From contig NC_057800.1 of assembly GCF_018294505.1 (NCBI RefSeq), positions 173,242,396 to 173,306,395 on the forward strand: a stretch of DNA of 64,000 nt. Direction: 5' to 3'. Source of the DNA: Triticum aestivum (taxonomy: Eukaryota > Streptophyta > Magnoliopsida > Poales > Poaceae). Both the position numbers and the translations under genes were made by a program. The first letter of the stretch is position 1; each line of letters opens with the position of its first letter. A model generated the notes under the pieces. The model ran no database searches. It was not told where the DNA came from and was given only the letters and a program-made list of their open reading frames with translations. Of this stretch, positions 35,100 through 47,040 are shown one piece after another.

Positions 35100-35829
35100 G
35101 GGGCGCCGGCCCCCTCTCTCCTTGTCCTATTCGGACTAGGGGGGAGGGGCGCGCGGCCCAGCCCTGGCCGCCTCTCCTCTTCTTCCACTAAGGCCCATTA
35201 AGGCCCATGTACCCCCCAGGGGGTTCCGGTAACTTCCCGATACTCCGGTAAAATCCCGATTTCACCCGGAACACTTCCGATATCCAAATATAGGCTTCCA
35301 ATATATCAATCTTTATGTCTCGGCCATTTCGAGACTCCTCGTCATGTACGTGATCACATCCGGGACTCCGAACAACTTCGGTACATCAAAATGCATAAAC
35401 TCATAATATAACTGTCATCGTAACCTTAAGAATGCGGACCCTACGGGTTCAAGAACAATGTAGACATGACCGAGACACGTCTCCGGTCAATAACCAATAG
35501 CGGGACCTGGATGCCCATATTGGTTCCTACATATTCTACGAAGATCTTTATCAGTCAAACAACACAACACTATACGTTGTTCTCTTTGTCATTGGTATGT
35601 TACTTGCCCGAGATTCGATCATCGGTATCCAATACCTAGTTCAATCTCGTTACCGGAAAGTCTCTTTACTCGTTCCGTAATACATCACCCCGTAACTAAC
35701 TCATTAGTTATCATGCTTGCAAGGCTTATAGTGATGTGTATTACCGCGAGGGCCCAGAGATACCTCTCCGACAATCGGAGTGACAAATCCTAATCTTGAT
35801 CTATGCCAACTCAACAAGTACCATCGGAG
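35100..35829 (-). mobile_element. Angela 5' LTR, middle piece
   Basis: The Angela LTR resumes with GGGGCGCCGGCCCCC. It contains recognisable U3 stretches (TCGGCCATTTCGAGACTCC, ATGACCGAGACACGTCTCC) and stops at CGGAG (35825-35829), the left target duplication of element D. It continues at 56975. Confidence 0.88.
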
Positions 35830-35865
35830 TATAACATCCCAAATTTTCAATTTGGGATGTTATAC
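35829..35865. other. Perfect 17-bp inverted repeat at the start of the element D 5' LTR
   Basis: GTATAACATCCCAAATT, a 3-base spacer TTC, then AATTTGGGATGTTATAC. The first base belongs to the target duplication. The D 3' LTR start (54325 onward) and both E LTR starts have imperfect versions, so these LTRs open with a hairpin rather than a plain TG end. Confidence 0.8.
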
Positions 35866-36506
35866 ACTAGATCATCATTGCATATCATATTTTATTGCTT
35901 TTGGCCTGATCCAGAAATTCTATGCAACACAAGGACCCATGAAGAGAGTTAGGGATTTCGTTATTTTCATATTTGAGTTTTCTCAAATTTTGAAAATGGG
36001 ATCATTTGATTTGATTTATTTTATCTTCAATTATTTCAATTATAAAAATAAGTGAGTGGGAATAAAATGAATTTCCCAAAATAAAGAAATATTGAGGATT
36101 TAATAAAAAATCAAATAAGATTTTATTTTCGAGTTTTTTTGCTGTTTTATTTGAATTTAGGAAAAATGTGTGTTTTTGAAAATTGCATATAGGCCCCAAA
36201 TAAATGTTCATCTTGTCCGACTTGATTTTAGAAGTCGGAGAAAATTAATTTTGGGATTTTTGGAGCCCGTTTAGTATTTCCTTTATTTGTTTTTCTGCGT
36301 GTAATGTTTTTTTTAAATGTGAACCGACCTCGGGCCGTATTCGGCCAGGACTCCCCTGGCCTGCCCCCTTTATATAGCGCCCGAGCCCACCCTAGCCCAC
36401 CCCAAACCCTAGCCCTCCGCCACCCTAGCCAGCCGCCGCCGCCGCTCGTTTCGCCGCCGCCGCCGGAGCCACCCGCCACCGCCGGAGCCGATCGCCGCCG
36501 CCGCCC
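35830..36506 (+). repeat. Element D 5' LTR, first part
   Basis: It starts TATAACATCCC (TGTAACATCCC in the 3' LTR) and holds a TTTATATAG box near 36369-36377. It ends in CGCCC at the insertion point of E. The GC-rich CCGCCG repeats near 36430-36506 encode nothing recognisable. Confidence 0.85.
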
Positions 36507-39500
36507 TGTAACTTCCCAAAATTCTAAATTTTGGAATGTTATATTAAATAGATATATTTGATTGACTGTTTGATTGATTGACTGAAAGTGAGTGAATTCG
36601 AAACTTTTTGAAAGTTAAATGAGAGGGAATAAAAGGACTTTCCCAAACTTTCATATTTGCTTTCTGATCTCCATGAATTCAAATTCTTTTTCAAATACAA
36701 AACCCTCGAGAGAAGATGATATGACTTCTTCCATTTAAATTAAATGAAAGGGTATTTGAAAATAATTGAATTTCATTTGGAAATATTTCAATTCATAAAC
36801 TTTATGCAACTCAATGATTTTCATGAGAGAAGATAAAATGACTTCTTCAAATTATATGAAATAATGAGTTGGGAGTTTCAAAGAATTAAATTCAAAGTTC
36901 TTTTGAATTTATTTTCAATTTGGAGTTATTTGAGTTTTATTCAAATTATTTTTCTCCAAAATAAAAATATATGGAAAATAGGGTAACATGATTCCCTACA
37001 CTAGAAAATTGGAGAAAAAATTAATTTGAAATCATTTTGGTATTTTAAAATGATTTTTATTGGATTTTATTAGACCAGTAGCACTCTTTGAATTATCTGA
37101 TTTTGTGTGGATTTTATTTGAAGTTATAAAAATGTTCATGTCGTAGAGGATCTTTTTCTGAAAATTTTGATATATTATATGCCTATATAATATTTTAGTT
37201 TATTTTTTTGTTGTCTATGAAAAATATTAAAAAAAACAACTCTTCAAACAGTGCCAGGCTGAAGCCCAGCATTGCTCTCTCTCTCTCCCCGCGCCAGGCC
37301 AGCCGGCCCAGCCGAATAGGCCCATGGCCTCTTCCCCTCGCGCGAACCGCCTTCGCCCCGGTCGCCCATTCCCTCCCTCTCTCTTCCACGAACGCCGATA
37401 GGTGGGCCCCGCGTCATCTTCCTTCTCCCGAAAAGGCAGCAGGAGTTTTGCTCCTGTACGCCATCGTCGGTGATGCCGTTCTCGCCTTGGACTCTCCCTA
37501 CCCCTCGCCCAAGCACCCCGTTGCCCCTCCTCTTATATATATCGGGGACCCCGTCCCCGTTTTCTTCATCAGGCCAAGCTGCCGACCTCACAGCCGCCGC
37601 CACACCCTCACCGGAGCATGCCGCCGACGCCGCTGTTCGCCGCCACCGCCTCGCGCTGCCCTCGCTCCGGTCTCCTCTGCTCTGCGTCGCCCCGCGCCGC
37701 TCGCCGCCGACGCCGCACCGCTCGCCGGAGACCGCGCCCCACCGTCGCCTCTTGCCGGAGCCGCCGCCCATCCCGCTGGGTTTCGCCGCCGCCGTGCCGA
37801 ACCCCGCCGGACTTCGCTCGCTGCTTAACCGCCGAAAACCGTGGTAAAAACCACCTCCGATTGGTCCGATCTAGATCGGTTTTTTTCTTAAACCGATTTT
37901 TTATTTAGAAGACGTTCTCTGTTTAGATCTCCTTAGAGAACGGTTTTCGTCGCGTATGCTTATGTAGCGAACGTTCGTTAGATAGTCTTTTTCTTTTCTT
38001 TAATTTTGGGTCAGGGACTCGTTTGTGAATATTTTATTTACAGATTGGCCCCTATTTTTCAAATGACTATAACTTTTTACTCGTTAGTCCAAATCCAACG
38101 AAACCAACACCCACTTCTTTGTTACGATTCCCTCTATCCAGTAAAACAACTCAACCATGTTTTTGAAAAGTTTAAAATTTGATTTAGATCATATTTGAAT
38201 CCAAACTTCGTTTGATCATAACTTGAGTTTCGTAGCTCCGTTTGAGTTGATTCTTTTTGCAAATCGAAGCTCTTGACTTAAACTTTCTGATAAGGCCAAA
38301 TTCACATAATTTTGGTACTGTTAGAAATTGTTTTATGTTGCAAGAGTTATTTGCTTTGTTTTGATGTTTTCCAAATTGTCTTCTTCGATCTTTCTGATCT
38401 TTTGAGTGATTGCTTATGTGTGGTTACCATTGCTTGCTAACGATAGATTTACTGGAGTGTGACGAGTAGATCTATCAAGAGTTTCGAGTGCGAAACATCT
38501 TCATGAACATTGCAGGCAAGTTCACACTTTGATCATATCGCTTTCATACCCAGTTTTATTGCATTAGATCAAACCTCAAACATTGCATGATTAGGATCTA
38601 TTTAAATTGTGGGATGGGAACTAGTTGATGAGGTAGGAACCTATTGCCCTGCATTCAAACCTTGGGAGTTACTTTTACGTTATGCTTACATTGCCATGCT
38701 ATGCTCGTAGACGTGGATTGGGTTTTGAGAGTACTCATGACAGATGTGAGATTGTTAATTAATGGTTTACTTAAGGTGGCAACTTAAACACACATTTGGG
38801 TGGATTGAGGCACCTGATTATTCCAGGATTTGCCTGTCTAGGCACCTGGGTAATCCAGGACTTGCTTGTTTTCTTTTGGACCGCCACCAGACTCAAAGGG
38901 ATCATGAGATTATTCATACTAGAAACTTCCGTGTGTAGCCACAAGCTATTATGGGCTCTAGCATAGTTGACTAAGTCGTACGAACTCTTACAGTGGTAGA
39001 CTAGCAGATGTAGGGGATGTAGCTGGTACGGTCTACCCGATCGTAAGGTGCTAGCGTGTCTGAAAGACTATGTCTCGGTCATCCATCTTCTCAAACACCA
39101 TGTAGTGCGAGAAACCAAACGAAGGCGATCGAGTATTGTGGGGAAAAGTGCGCAAACCTCTGCAGAGTGTATAAACTAATCATGATTAGCCGTATCCCCG
39201 GTTATGGACAATTTGAGTATCTAGTTCTTGGATTATCCTGTTGATCTCATCATGTTACTTTAAATGAATATTGTTGGGTTTAATGATGTTACTTAATTGG
39301 GATTGAGAATGCTATCCACCATTCTCAATGTTCAACAACCACCATGATAGTTAAATAAAATTTATTCCATTGGAGTAGGGAAAAATTGGCTTTTCGCAAA
39401 AACCTTAACCATAGAGCTTTTCCACCAGCCATATATGCATGTAGTGATAGCCTTTGTTCATCATCTCTCTCTATGGTGTGAATTTGCCAGTACATTCAAT

Positions 39501-39784
39501 GTACTGAACCTCTGTGGCTGCAACGTCTCATGTTGCAGGATATCTTACGACGAGTAAGTGATACGTTAGGGTTTCGATTTCTACACTCAACCTTGTTGTT
39601 GGTGTTGATGGGAATCCACAACCTTGTTATTTCCGCTATTTTGGATTGAGGTAATAGTACTTACGTTACTTTTACATGTGATTTACCTCTATTATAAATC
39701 CTCGAGTACTGTGTGTGTCAGCATACCGATCCAGGGATGACACTTAAGCACAGAGACTTGATCCATTCGGGTCGGGTCGCTACA
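36507..39784 (+). repeat. Element E 5' LTR
   Basis: It begins TGTAACTTCCC with an imperfect hairpin and has a TTATATATATC box near 37533-37543. It ends GGGTCGCTACA before the PBS. GC-rich DNA at 37250-37830 gives open frames on both strands; these are composition artefacts of the untranslated region. Confidence 0.88.
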
Positions 39785-39787
39785 AGA

Positions 39788-39799
39788 TGGTATCAGAGC
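39788..39799 (+). other. Element E primer-binding site
   Basis: TGGTATCAGAGC is the classic complement of the initiator tRNA-Met 3' end, three bases after the LTR. Confidence 0.8.
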
Positions 39800-41040
39800 A
39801 CATGTTGACTGTAGGACGTAACCCTAGAAACTGGCAAGCCCATAGCAAAGATTTATCTCTACAACTTTCCCTTTCAAAAAGATCTTTTACCTCTTCTCTT
39901 CTGAGCTTATTCAAAAATTCCCTTTAGTGAGACCATACCCCTTTCCCTTTTTGACCACACGAAGATTCGACTGATGAGACCACTCCAAGAAGTACAAGAT
40001 ATCGGACAACTAAGACCACTTCAGAATGAAGAGTATTTTCCGTGCATCTGAATAATGGAAACTACAGCTGTTGAAGACTCTGAAGACTAGGAGAATTGGA
40101 GGCTCTGAAGAATTCCTTGATTTGTATGACCTAGGAAGGCTACCCTTAAGGAACTTGGTAGACTATGGAAGTTGTCAATACCCGAGATCAAGGTGTATCG
40201 GAGAAAGACTGAAACAAGGAGCATGAGAACTCGAAGTTTTGTCAAAGAAAACCCTAAGGCAGGAGATATCAACTATGGAATGATAGCTCATGGCAATGAC
40301 AAGGGCAGAAACACGGCTATCCGTGATGTCATTGCCACTGATACTATGGTCACCGAGCTGAGTTAAGCATGCATATGCCTGGAAGAATTGGATGGAAGAA
40401 GGCTGATGGAGCACCTATCAGCAAGAGATGAAGTTTTAACCTTAGCCGGTGTATCACCAGGATCTAGAGTAGTACATCAAGAAGTTTAAGGTGGAGCTCC
40501 ATGAAGCTGTATTAGACAAGGAAGGATTTCATGAAGAACTCAGGAACCAAAAGCTGAAAGTAGCCAAGCTGGAGGAACTACAACCTCGGGATACTGGAGA
40601 TTCGTCGGGAACTGAAGGACAGTAGGACATGGTTCATGCCAAGGATGATGAAACCTAAAAGTTTGTAATGCAACTCCGGAATATTAAAGGATGTCACGAG
40701 AGATTTCACGTCAATGGAAATGATCTGTCAAAAGAACTTGAGAAGGACAAGCACGATGGGAAGAAGCCATCGGAGACATAAACAAGACTTGAAGGGTTTG
40801 GAGACGCTGAAGATTTATTGACCTTTAGAAGACCAAACCGATGTTAAATACCTACGTTAGATGTGACGTTTGTGAGCTGTCATTTGTTTGATGTTTTTCC
40901 CGACGGCCACAAATAAAATATGTCTTTTCAAAACTTTTGTTGTATTGTGTGTATCCCTCTCTATCTCTCTTATCTCACCCGAAACCCATGGACCCAATAG
41001 AGGATGAATGAAGATGAACTTATATTTTCTGGACCGATGA
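39800..41040 (+). other. Element E leader and degenerate coding region
   Basis: This stretch follows the PBS at the position of the extra ORF and gag N-terminus in element D. I see only short broken frames (for example around 40172-40366) and cannot assign a product. It is probably decayed coding sequence. Confidence 0.5.
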
Positions 41041-41921
41041 GTTAGTTGGAGATGGACCGATGGATTCAGAATATGGAGGATCACATGGAGAATAACCCTA
41101 TAGTTGGACATGATATGACCCAGCATGCTCTTCAGTGCTTTGAAAGAGGTGCTGCTACTTGGTGGAGGATGTACCAAACCATCAATGGATGGCAAGGAGT
41201 AACCACTTGGAAATAATTTAAGTTGACTCTGCTAAAGTCTTGGCTTGCGTCCCAGAAGTTGAAACCTTATGGAAAGGATATGAAGAAACCTTGTGCATGC
41301 AATATTTGTGGAGAAATAGGACACACCCATAAAGAACACAAGGATGAATGCCCAAATTGTGAAGGAAGTCACCCAGTTGAAGAATGCCCAACTAGGAAGA
41401 TTACTTGTTTCTTGTGTGAAGGGATTACCCACTATCCTACTCCGTGTCACATTTACCCCATGGTATGAAGAACCGTACAACAGAAGAAAGAAGTAAAGAA
41501 AGGAGCCCTTATGGAAATTTTAGAAGAACCCGTGATGAAGGAAGATGTGGAGGACACACCTAAAGAGGACACGAGTAAACCCTGCACTAAGTCTTGCTAT
41601 TCATGTGGAGAAGAAGGACACATCTCCCAAAATTGTAAGAATGGGGAACTAGTAGAATTCCCGACAGAGGAAGTAGAATATGACCCACAAGAAATAGAAG
41701 CCATGATTAGCATGGAAAGGTCCAGGAAGAGAAGTAGATTGGATACCAGGAAGGACCTGAGTCATATCACCTATTACAGGTGCAAGGAGTCAGGGCACTA
41801 CCTCAACAGTTGCCCAAAAAGGAAACCTCGAGACTTGTCAGAAGTAATATGTTTTAGTTGTAATGGAGCAAGGCACTTTGCCCGAGAATGCCCCAAGGAG
41901 AAGGAAACTTGTGTTAGATAG
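41041..41921 (+). pseudogene. Element E gag remnant with about six zinc-knuckle-like motifs
   Basis: Capsid-like coding is seen near 41140-41210 (RGAATWWRMYQTI). One frame (41223-41921, broken only by TGA 41466-41468) then carries CNICGEIGHTHKEH, CPNCEGSHPVEEC, CFLCEGITHYPTPC, CYSCGEEGHISQNC, YYRCKESGHYLNSC and CFSCNGARHFAREC. Several are variant spacings of CX2CX4HX4C. Most plant Gypsy gags have one knuckle, and D has one ([14 protein letters not shown]), so E carries a different or expanded nucleocapsid. Likely role: packaging RNA into particles made by an autonomous relative. Confidence 0.65.
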
Positions 41922-42166
41922 TTGAGTTTGCAACAAAAGAAATGGAGTAGTAGAAGTGAGAACATTTTCTTTTATATTGAGGTGTTGAGTTGAGACATGT
42001 AATGGAAAAGCGAGAGATTGTAATCACTTGAGAATGAATAAAGTTAGCATCGTTGAAACTGATATGGATTTTATGAGTTGTTAATCTATGAAGAAGGATT
42101 TTGGCCATTCTGAGGATATGAGAAATATGGTCTATGGAAGATTTGTGCATTTTAAGGGTGGTAGTA

Positions 42167-42268
42167 CCCTGTAAGAACCGTTGACCCCTGGAAAAGATAA
42201 GGATACTCCACTAAGTGGATTTCAGACAAAATGAATACGAGTTTAGTCTCGGTATGGGTGATGCCCCA
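42167..42268 (+). repeat. Direct repeat left of the integrase remnant in E
   Basis: It starts CCCTGTAAGAACCGTTGACCC and is an imperfect match to 42647-42748 (CCCTGTAAGGACGCTTGACCC). The two copies bracket the surviving integrase tail. Confidence 0.7.
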
Positions 42269-42269
42269 A

Positions 42270-42654
42270 GAGTATGTGGGATGAAGTTGGAGACCATCAG
42301 TTGTTGGACCAAATGTGATCAAGGAGTCAGAAGAGAATGTTAAGTTGATTCGAGATAGACTGAAGGTAGCTCAATCCAGGCCGAAGAGTTATGCATACTA
42401 AAAAATGCGAGGAGGTAGTCTATGAAATTTGAGACAGAGCATGTCTTCGTGTGCCCCCTCTACAAGGAGTTAAACGATTTGGATTTAAAGGAAAATTAGC
42501 CCGGAGATTTGTAGGACCATACCGAGTTTTGGAGCGTATGGGAGAAGTGGCCAACAAGTTGGAGTCACCCGAAGGACTGTCAGGAGTTCATGATGTGTTT
42601 CATGTTTCCCAGTTGAAGAAGTGCCATGCAGAGATGGCCAATATTCCCCTGTAA
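42270..42654 (+). pseudogene. Integrase C-terminal remnant of element E
   Basis: It corresponds to 53697-54075 of D. It begins at a TGGGATGAAGTTGGAGACC match and ends with GVHDVFHVSQLKKCHAEM at about 42580-42635, almost identical to D. Everything from protease to the integrase core is missing, and the chromodomain is absent after the stop near 42652-42654. It is an internal-deletion product, not a functional enzyme. Confidence 0.8.
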
Positions 42655-42748
42655 GGACGCTTGACCCCGGAAAGGATAATGATGTTCCACGAAGTGGAAT
42701 ATGGACTCCATAAGTATAAGTTTATATCTCGGTATATGGGATAACCCA
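42647..42748 (+). repeat. Direct repeat right of the integrase remnant in E
   Basis: It is the second copy of the approximately 102-bp repeat at 42167-42268. It overlaps the last codons of the integrase remnant, replacing the place where D continues into its chromodomain. Confidence 0.7.
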
Positions 42749-43839
42749 CGAGGATGAAGAGATAAATTACTATAGGATATAAAGGAGGTATAAGGTTGGA
42801 AATATGGATCAATGGAAACTCCATGATGAGTCTAAGTATCATGTCTTAGTTTGGTGCCAATAGAAGGAAGTAAGACAATACAAATGGAAGAATTTAAGAA
42901 TACTAGGAAGTTGGAAGTTGGAATAATGATCAGTTGCCCTATGATAAGTTCAAGGACTACAAGTGATGAGGTGGGCCCATAACCCACATGCCCCAGGACC
43001 TGCCAAGAAGCAAGCACATTCTTGCTGAAGGAAAACCCCTGGAAGAGAGTACGACCTTACCCACCGACGATTTTAGGGGAGTAACGCAAAACCTGAGAGT
43101 TGTGAAGGAACGATAGATGTTTGTTTGGCTTGCAGAATCCATGGATTTATCCGAACTTGGTTCATCGACAAGAGAAATTCTGCAATGCTTGTGAGGATGA
43201 CCGAGTGTTATAATGCGAGATTCACTAAACCATGTACAAGGTAATGATTTGGGTGCAGGGTGGATTGATCACCATACCTACTTACTCTTATTATTCGCCT
43301 TGCTATATGGGATGGTAAATCTAAGTGACTTACCTATAGTAGAGAGACGACGATCAAACCTTGTTTAAACCTTAAAAATGGTATAGGTATTTTTCCCTTG
43401 TACAAGGCAGCTTGGCCAACCGTAGGTTATACGATGAGGATCAACCCAGACCCATTTCCTACAGGAGAAACCATAAATTATTGACCACCATGAGATATCG
43501 ATAGTTGTTTAGTTTTGGCGCCAGACCCGTCAGCTAAGAAGACCCAGTCTCGGAATAACCTTACCAATAGGAAGGGACAGAAGAATTGAGGAAAAGGTTA
43601 TGCCACTACTGGAAGAGCTCAGAGAAGGAATTTTCTCAAGGATCTGAGAAGACCGACACTGTCAAGAATAAGGATGGAGTATATGAGTTTTGATGGAACA
43701 GTAACCATGCTTCTAAGGGTGGTAGCACCCCAGACCCCCTGTGATGATCGATGGATTTTGAGAAGACCCCGAACCTAACCTCTTTCTTTCTAGCCTCTCT
43801 GAATCTCGAGGACGAGATTCATTTTAAGGGTGGTAGGTT
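42749..43839 (+). other. Element E 3' untranslated region to polypurine tract
   Basis: About 1.1 kb without a supported frame. It ends GAATCTCGAGGACGAGATTC followed by TTTTAAGGGTGGTAGG, matching the D sequence GAATCTCGAGGGCGACATTC then TTAAGGGGGTAGG before its 3' LTR. The CATTTTAAGGGTGGTAG module also occurs at 42148-42164. Confidence 0.65.
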
Positions 43840-46800
43840 TGTAACATACCAAAATTCTAAATTTTGGAATGTCATATTAAATAGATAGATTTGATTGAAT
43901 CTTTGATTGATTGACTAAAAGTGAGTGAATTCGAAACTTTTTGAAAGTTAAATGAGAGGGAATAAAAGGACTTTCCCAAACTTTCATATTTGCTTTCTGA
44001 TCTCCATGAATTCAAATTCTTTTTCAAATACAAAACCCTCGAGAGAAGATGATATGACTTCTTCCATTTAAATTAAATGAAAGGGTATTTGAAAATAATT
44101 GAATTTCATTTGGAAATATTTCAATTCATAAACTTTATGCAACTCAATGATTTTCATGAGAGAAGATAAAATGACTTCTTCAAATTATATGAAATAATGA
44201 GTTGGGAGTTTCAAAGAATTAAATTCAAAGTTCTTTTGAATTTATTTTCAATTTGGAGTTATTTGAGTTTTATTCAAATTATTTTTCTCCAAAATAAAGA
44301 TATATGGAAAATAGGGTAACATGATTCCCTACACTAGAAAATTGGAGAAAAATTAATTTGAAATCATTTTGGTATTTTTAAAATGATTTTTATTGGATTT
44401 TATTAGACCAGTAGCACTCTTGGAATTATCTGATTTTGTGTGGATTTTATTTGAAGTTATAAAAATTTTCATGTCGTAGAGGATCTTTTTCTGAAAATTT
44501 TTATATATTATATGCCTATATAATATTTTAGTTTATTTTTTTGTTGTCTGTGAAAAATATTTAAAAAAACAACTCTTCGAACAGTGCCAGGCCGAAGCCC
44601 AGCACTGCTCTCTCTCTCTCCCCGCGCCAGGCCAGCCGGCCCAGCCGAATCGGCCCATGGCCTCTTCCCCTCGCGCGAACCACCTTCGCCCCGGTCGCCC
44701 GTTCCCTCCCTCTCTCTTCCGCGGACGCCGACAGGTGGGCCCCACGTCCTCTTCCTTCTCCCGCAAAGGCAGCAGGAGTTCTGCTCCTATACGCCATCGC
44801 CGGCGACGCCGTCCTCGCCTTGGACTCTCCCTACCCCTCGCCCAAGCACCCTGCCGCCCTTCCTCTTATATATATCGGGGACCCCGGCCCCGTTTTCTTC
44901 ATCAGGCCAAGCTGCCGACCTCGCAGCCGCCGCCACACCCTCACCGGAGCACCCCACCGACGCCGCTGTTCGCCGCCACTGCCTCGGGCTGCCCTCGCTC
45001 CGCTCGCCTCTGCTCCGCGTCGCCCCGCGCCGCTCGCCCCCGACGCTGCACCACTCGCAAGAGACCGCGCCCCGCCGTCGCCTCTTGCTGGAGCCGCCGC
45101 CCGTCCCGCTGGGTTTCGCCGCCGCCGTGCCGAACCCCACCGGACTTCGCTCGTCGCTTAACTGCCGAAAACCGTGGTAAAAACCGCCGCCGACCGGTCC
45201 GATCTAGGTTGGTTTTTTTTCTTAAACCGATTTTTTTATTTAGCGGACGTTCTCTGTTTAGATCTCCTTAGAGAACGGTTTTCGTCGCGTATGCTTATGT
45301 AGCGAACGTTCGTTAGATAGTCTTTTTCTTTTCTTTAATTTTCGGTCAGGGACTCGTTTGTGAATATTTTATTTACAGATTGGCCCCTGTTTTTCAAATG
45401 ACTATAACTTTTTACTCATTAGTCCAAATCCAACGAAACTAACGCCCACTTCTTCGTTATGATCCCCTCTATCCAGTAAAACAACTCAACCATGTTTTTG
45501 AAAAGTTTAAAATTTGATTTAGATCAGATTTGAATTCAAACTTCGTTTGATCATAACTTGAGTTTCGTAGCTCCGTTTGAGTTGATTCTTTTTGCAAATC
45601 GAAGCTCTTGACTTAAACTTTCTGATAAGGCCAAATTCACATAATTTTGGTACTGTTAGAAATTGTTTTATGTTGCAAGAGTTATTTTCTTTGTTTTGAT
45701 GTTTTCCAAATTGTCTTCTTCGATCTTTCTGATCTTTTGAGTGATTGCTTATGTGTGGTTACCATTGCTTGCTTACGATAGATTGACCGGAGTGTGACGA
45801 GTAGATCTATCAAGAGTTTTGAGTGCGAAACATCTTCATCAACATTGCAGGCAAGTTCACACTTTGATCATATCGCTTTCATACCCAGTTTTATTGCATC
45901 AGATCAAACCTCAAACATTGCATGATTAGGATCTATTTAAATTGTGGGATGGGAAGTAGTTGATGAGGTAGGAACCTATTGCCCGACATTCAAACCTTGG
46001 GAGTATTCATGACAGATGTGAGATTGTTAATTAATGGTTTACTTAAGGTGGCAACTTAAACACACATCTGGGTGGATTGAGGCACCTGATTATTCCAGGA
46101 TTGGCCTGTCTAGGCACCTGGGTAATCCAGGACTTGCCTGTTTTCTTTTGGACTGCCACCCAGGCTCAAAGGGATCATGAGATTATTCATACTAGAAACT
46201 TCCGTGTGCAGCCACAAGCTATTATGGGCTCTTGCATAGTTGACTAAGTCATGCGAACTCTTACAGTGGTAGACTAGCAGATGTAGGGGATGTAGGTGGT
46301 ACGGTCTACCCGATCGTAAGGTGCTAGCGCGTCTGAAAGACTATGCCTCGGTCATCCGTCTTCTCAAACACCATGTAGTGCGAGAAACCAAACGGAGGCG
46401 ATCGAGTCTTGTGGGGAAAAGTGCGCAAACCTCTGCAGAGTGTATAAACTAATCATGATTAGCCGTGTCCCCGGTTATGGACAATTTGAGTATGTAGTTC
46501 TTGGATTATCCTGTTGATCTCATCATGTTATTTTAAATGAATATTGTTGGGTTTAATGATGTTACTTAATTGGGATTGAGAATGCTGTCAACCATTTTCA
46601 ATGTTCAACAACCACCATGATAGTTAAATAAAATTTATTCCATTGTAGTAGGGGAAAATAGGCTTTTCGCAAAAACCTTAACCACAGAGCTTTTCCACCA
46701 GCCATATATGCATGTAGTGATAGCCATTGTTCATCATCTCTCTCTATGGTGTGAATTTGCTAGTACATTCAATGTACTGACCCTCTCTGGCTGCAACGTC

Positions 46801-47040
46801 TCATGTTGCAGGATATCTTACGACGAGTAAGTGATACGTAGGGTTACAATTTCTACACTCAACTTTGCCGTTGGTGTTGATGGGAATCCACTACCTTGTT
46901 ACTTCCGCTATTTTGGATTTGAGGTAATAGTACTTACGTTACTTTTACATGTGATTTACCTCTGTTATAAATCTCGAGTATGTGTGTAGCATACGTCAGG
47001 ATGACACTAGCATAGAGCTTGATCCATTCGTCGGGCTACA
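43840..47040 (+). repeat. Element E 3' LTR
   Basis: It begins TGTAACATACC and has a TTATATATATC box near 44865-44875. Compared with the 5' LTR it lacks about 72 bp (after CTTGGGAGT near 46003), a deletion between short GAGT repeats. The last 60 bp have lost several single bases relative to the 5' copy (for example GTCAGGATGACACTAGC). Confidence 0.88.

Larger units (their letters stand above)
36507..47040 (+). mobile_element. Gypsy element E, pol-deleted relative of D, nested in D 5' LTR
   Basis: The LTRs are 36507-39784 (3.28 kb) and 43840-47040 (3.20 kb), starting TGTAAC and ending GGGCTACA or GTCGCTACA. The flanks are CGCCC and CGCCG, a 5-bp target duplication with one mismatch. The internal part is only about 4.05 kb. 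It has the same PBS as D, a degenerate gag with many zinc knuckles, and a D-like integrase tail (42270-42654), but no protease, RT or RNase H. The LTR ends, integrase tail and polypurine region are clearly related to D. I infer a non-autonomous derivative that used D-type enzymes. Confidence 0.82.

Noticed and set aside
37208..37847. Pro/Arg-rich frames in the E and D LTRs (also 44584-45271, 54804-55109)
   Set aside because: GC-rich untranslated LTR DNA; frames are not kept between the two LTR copies and show no domain.
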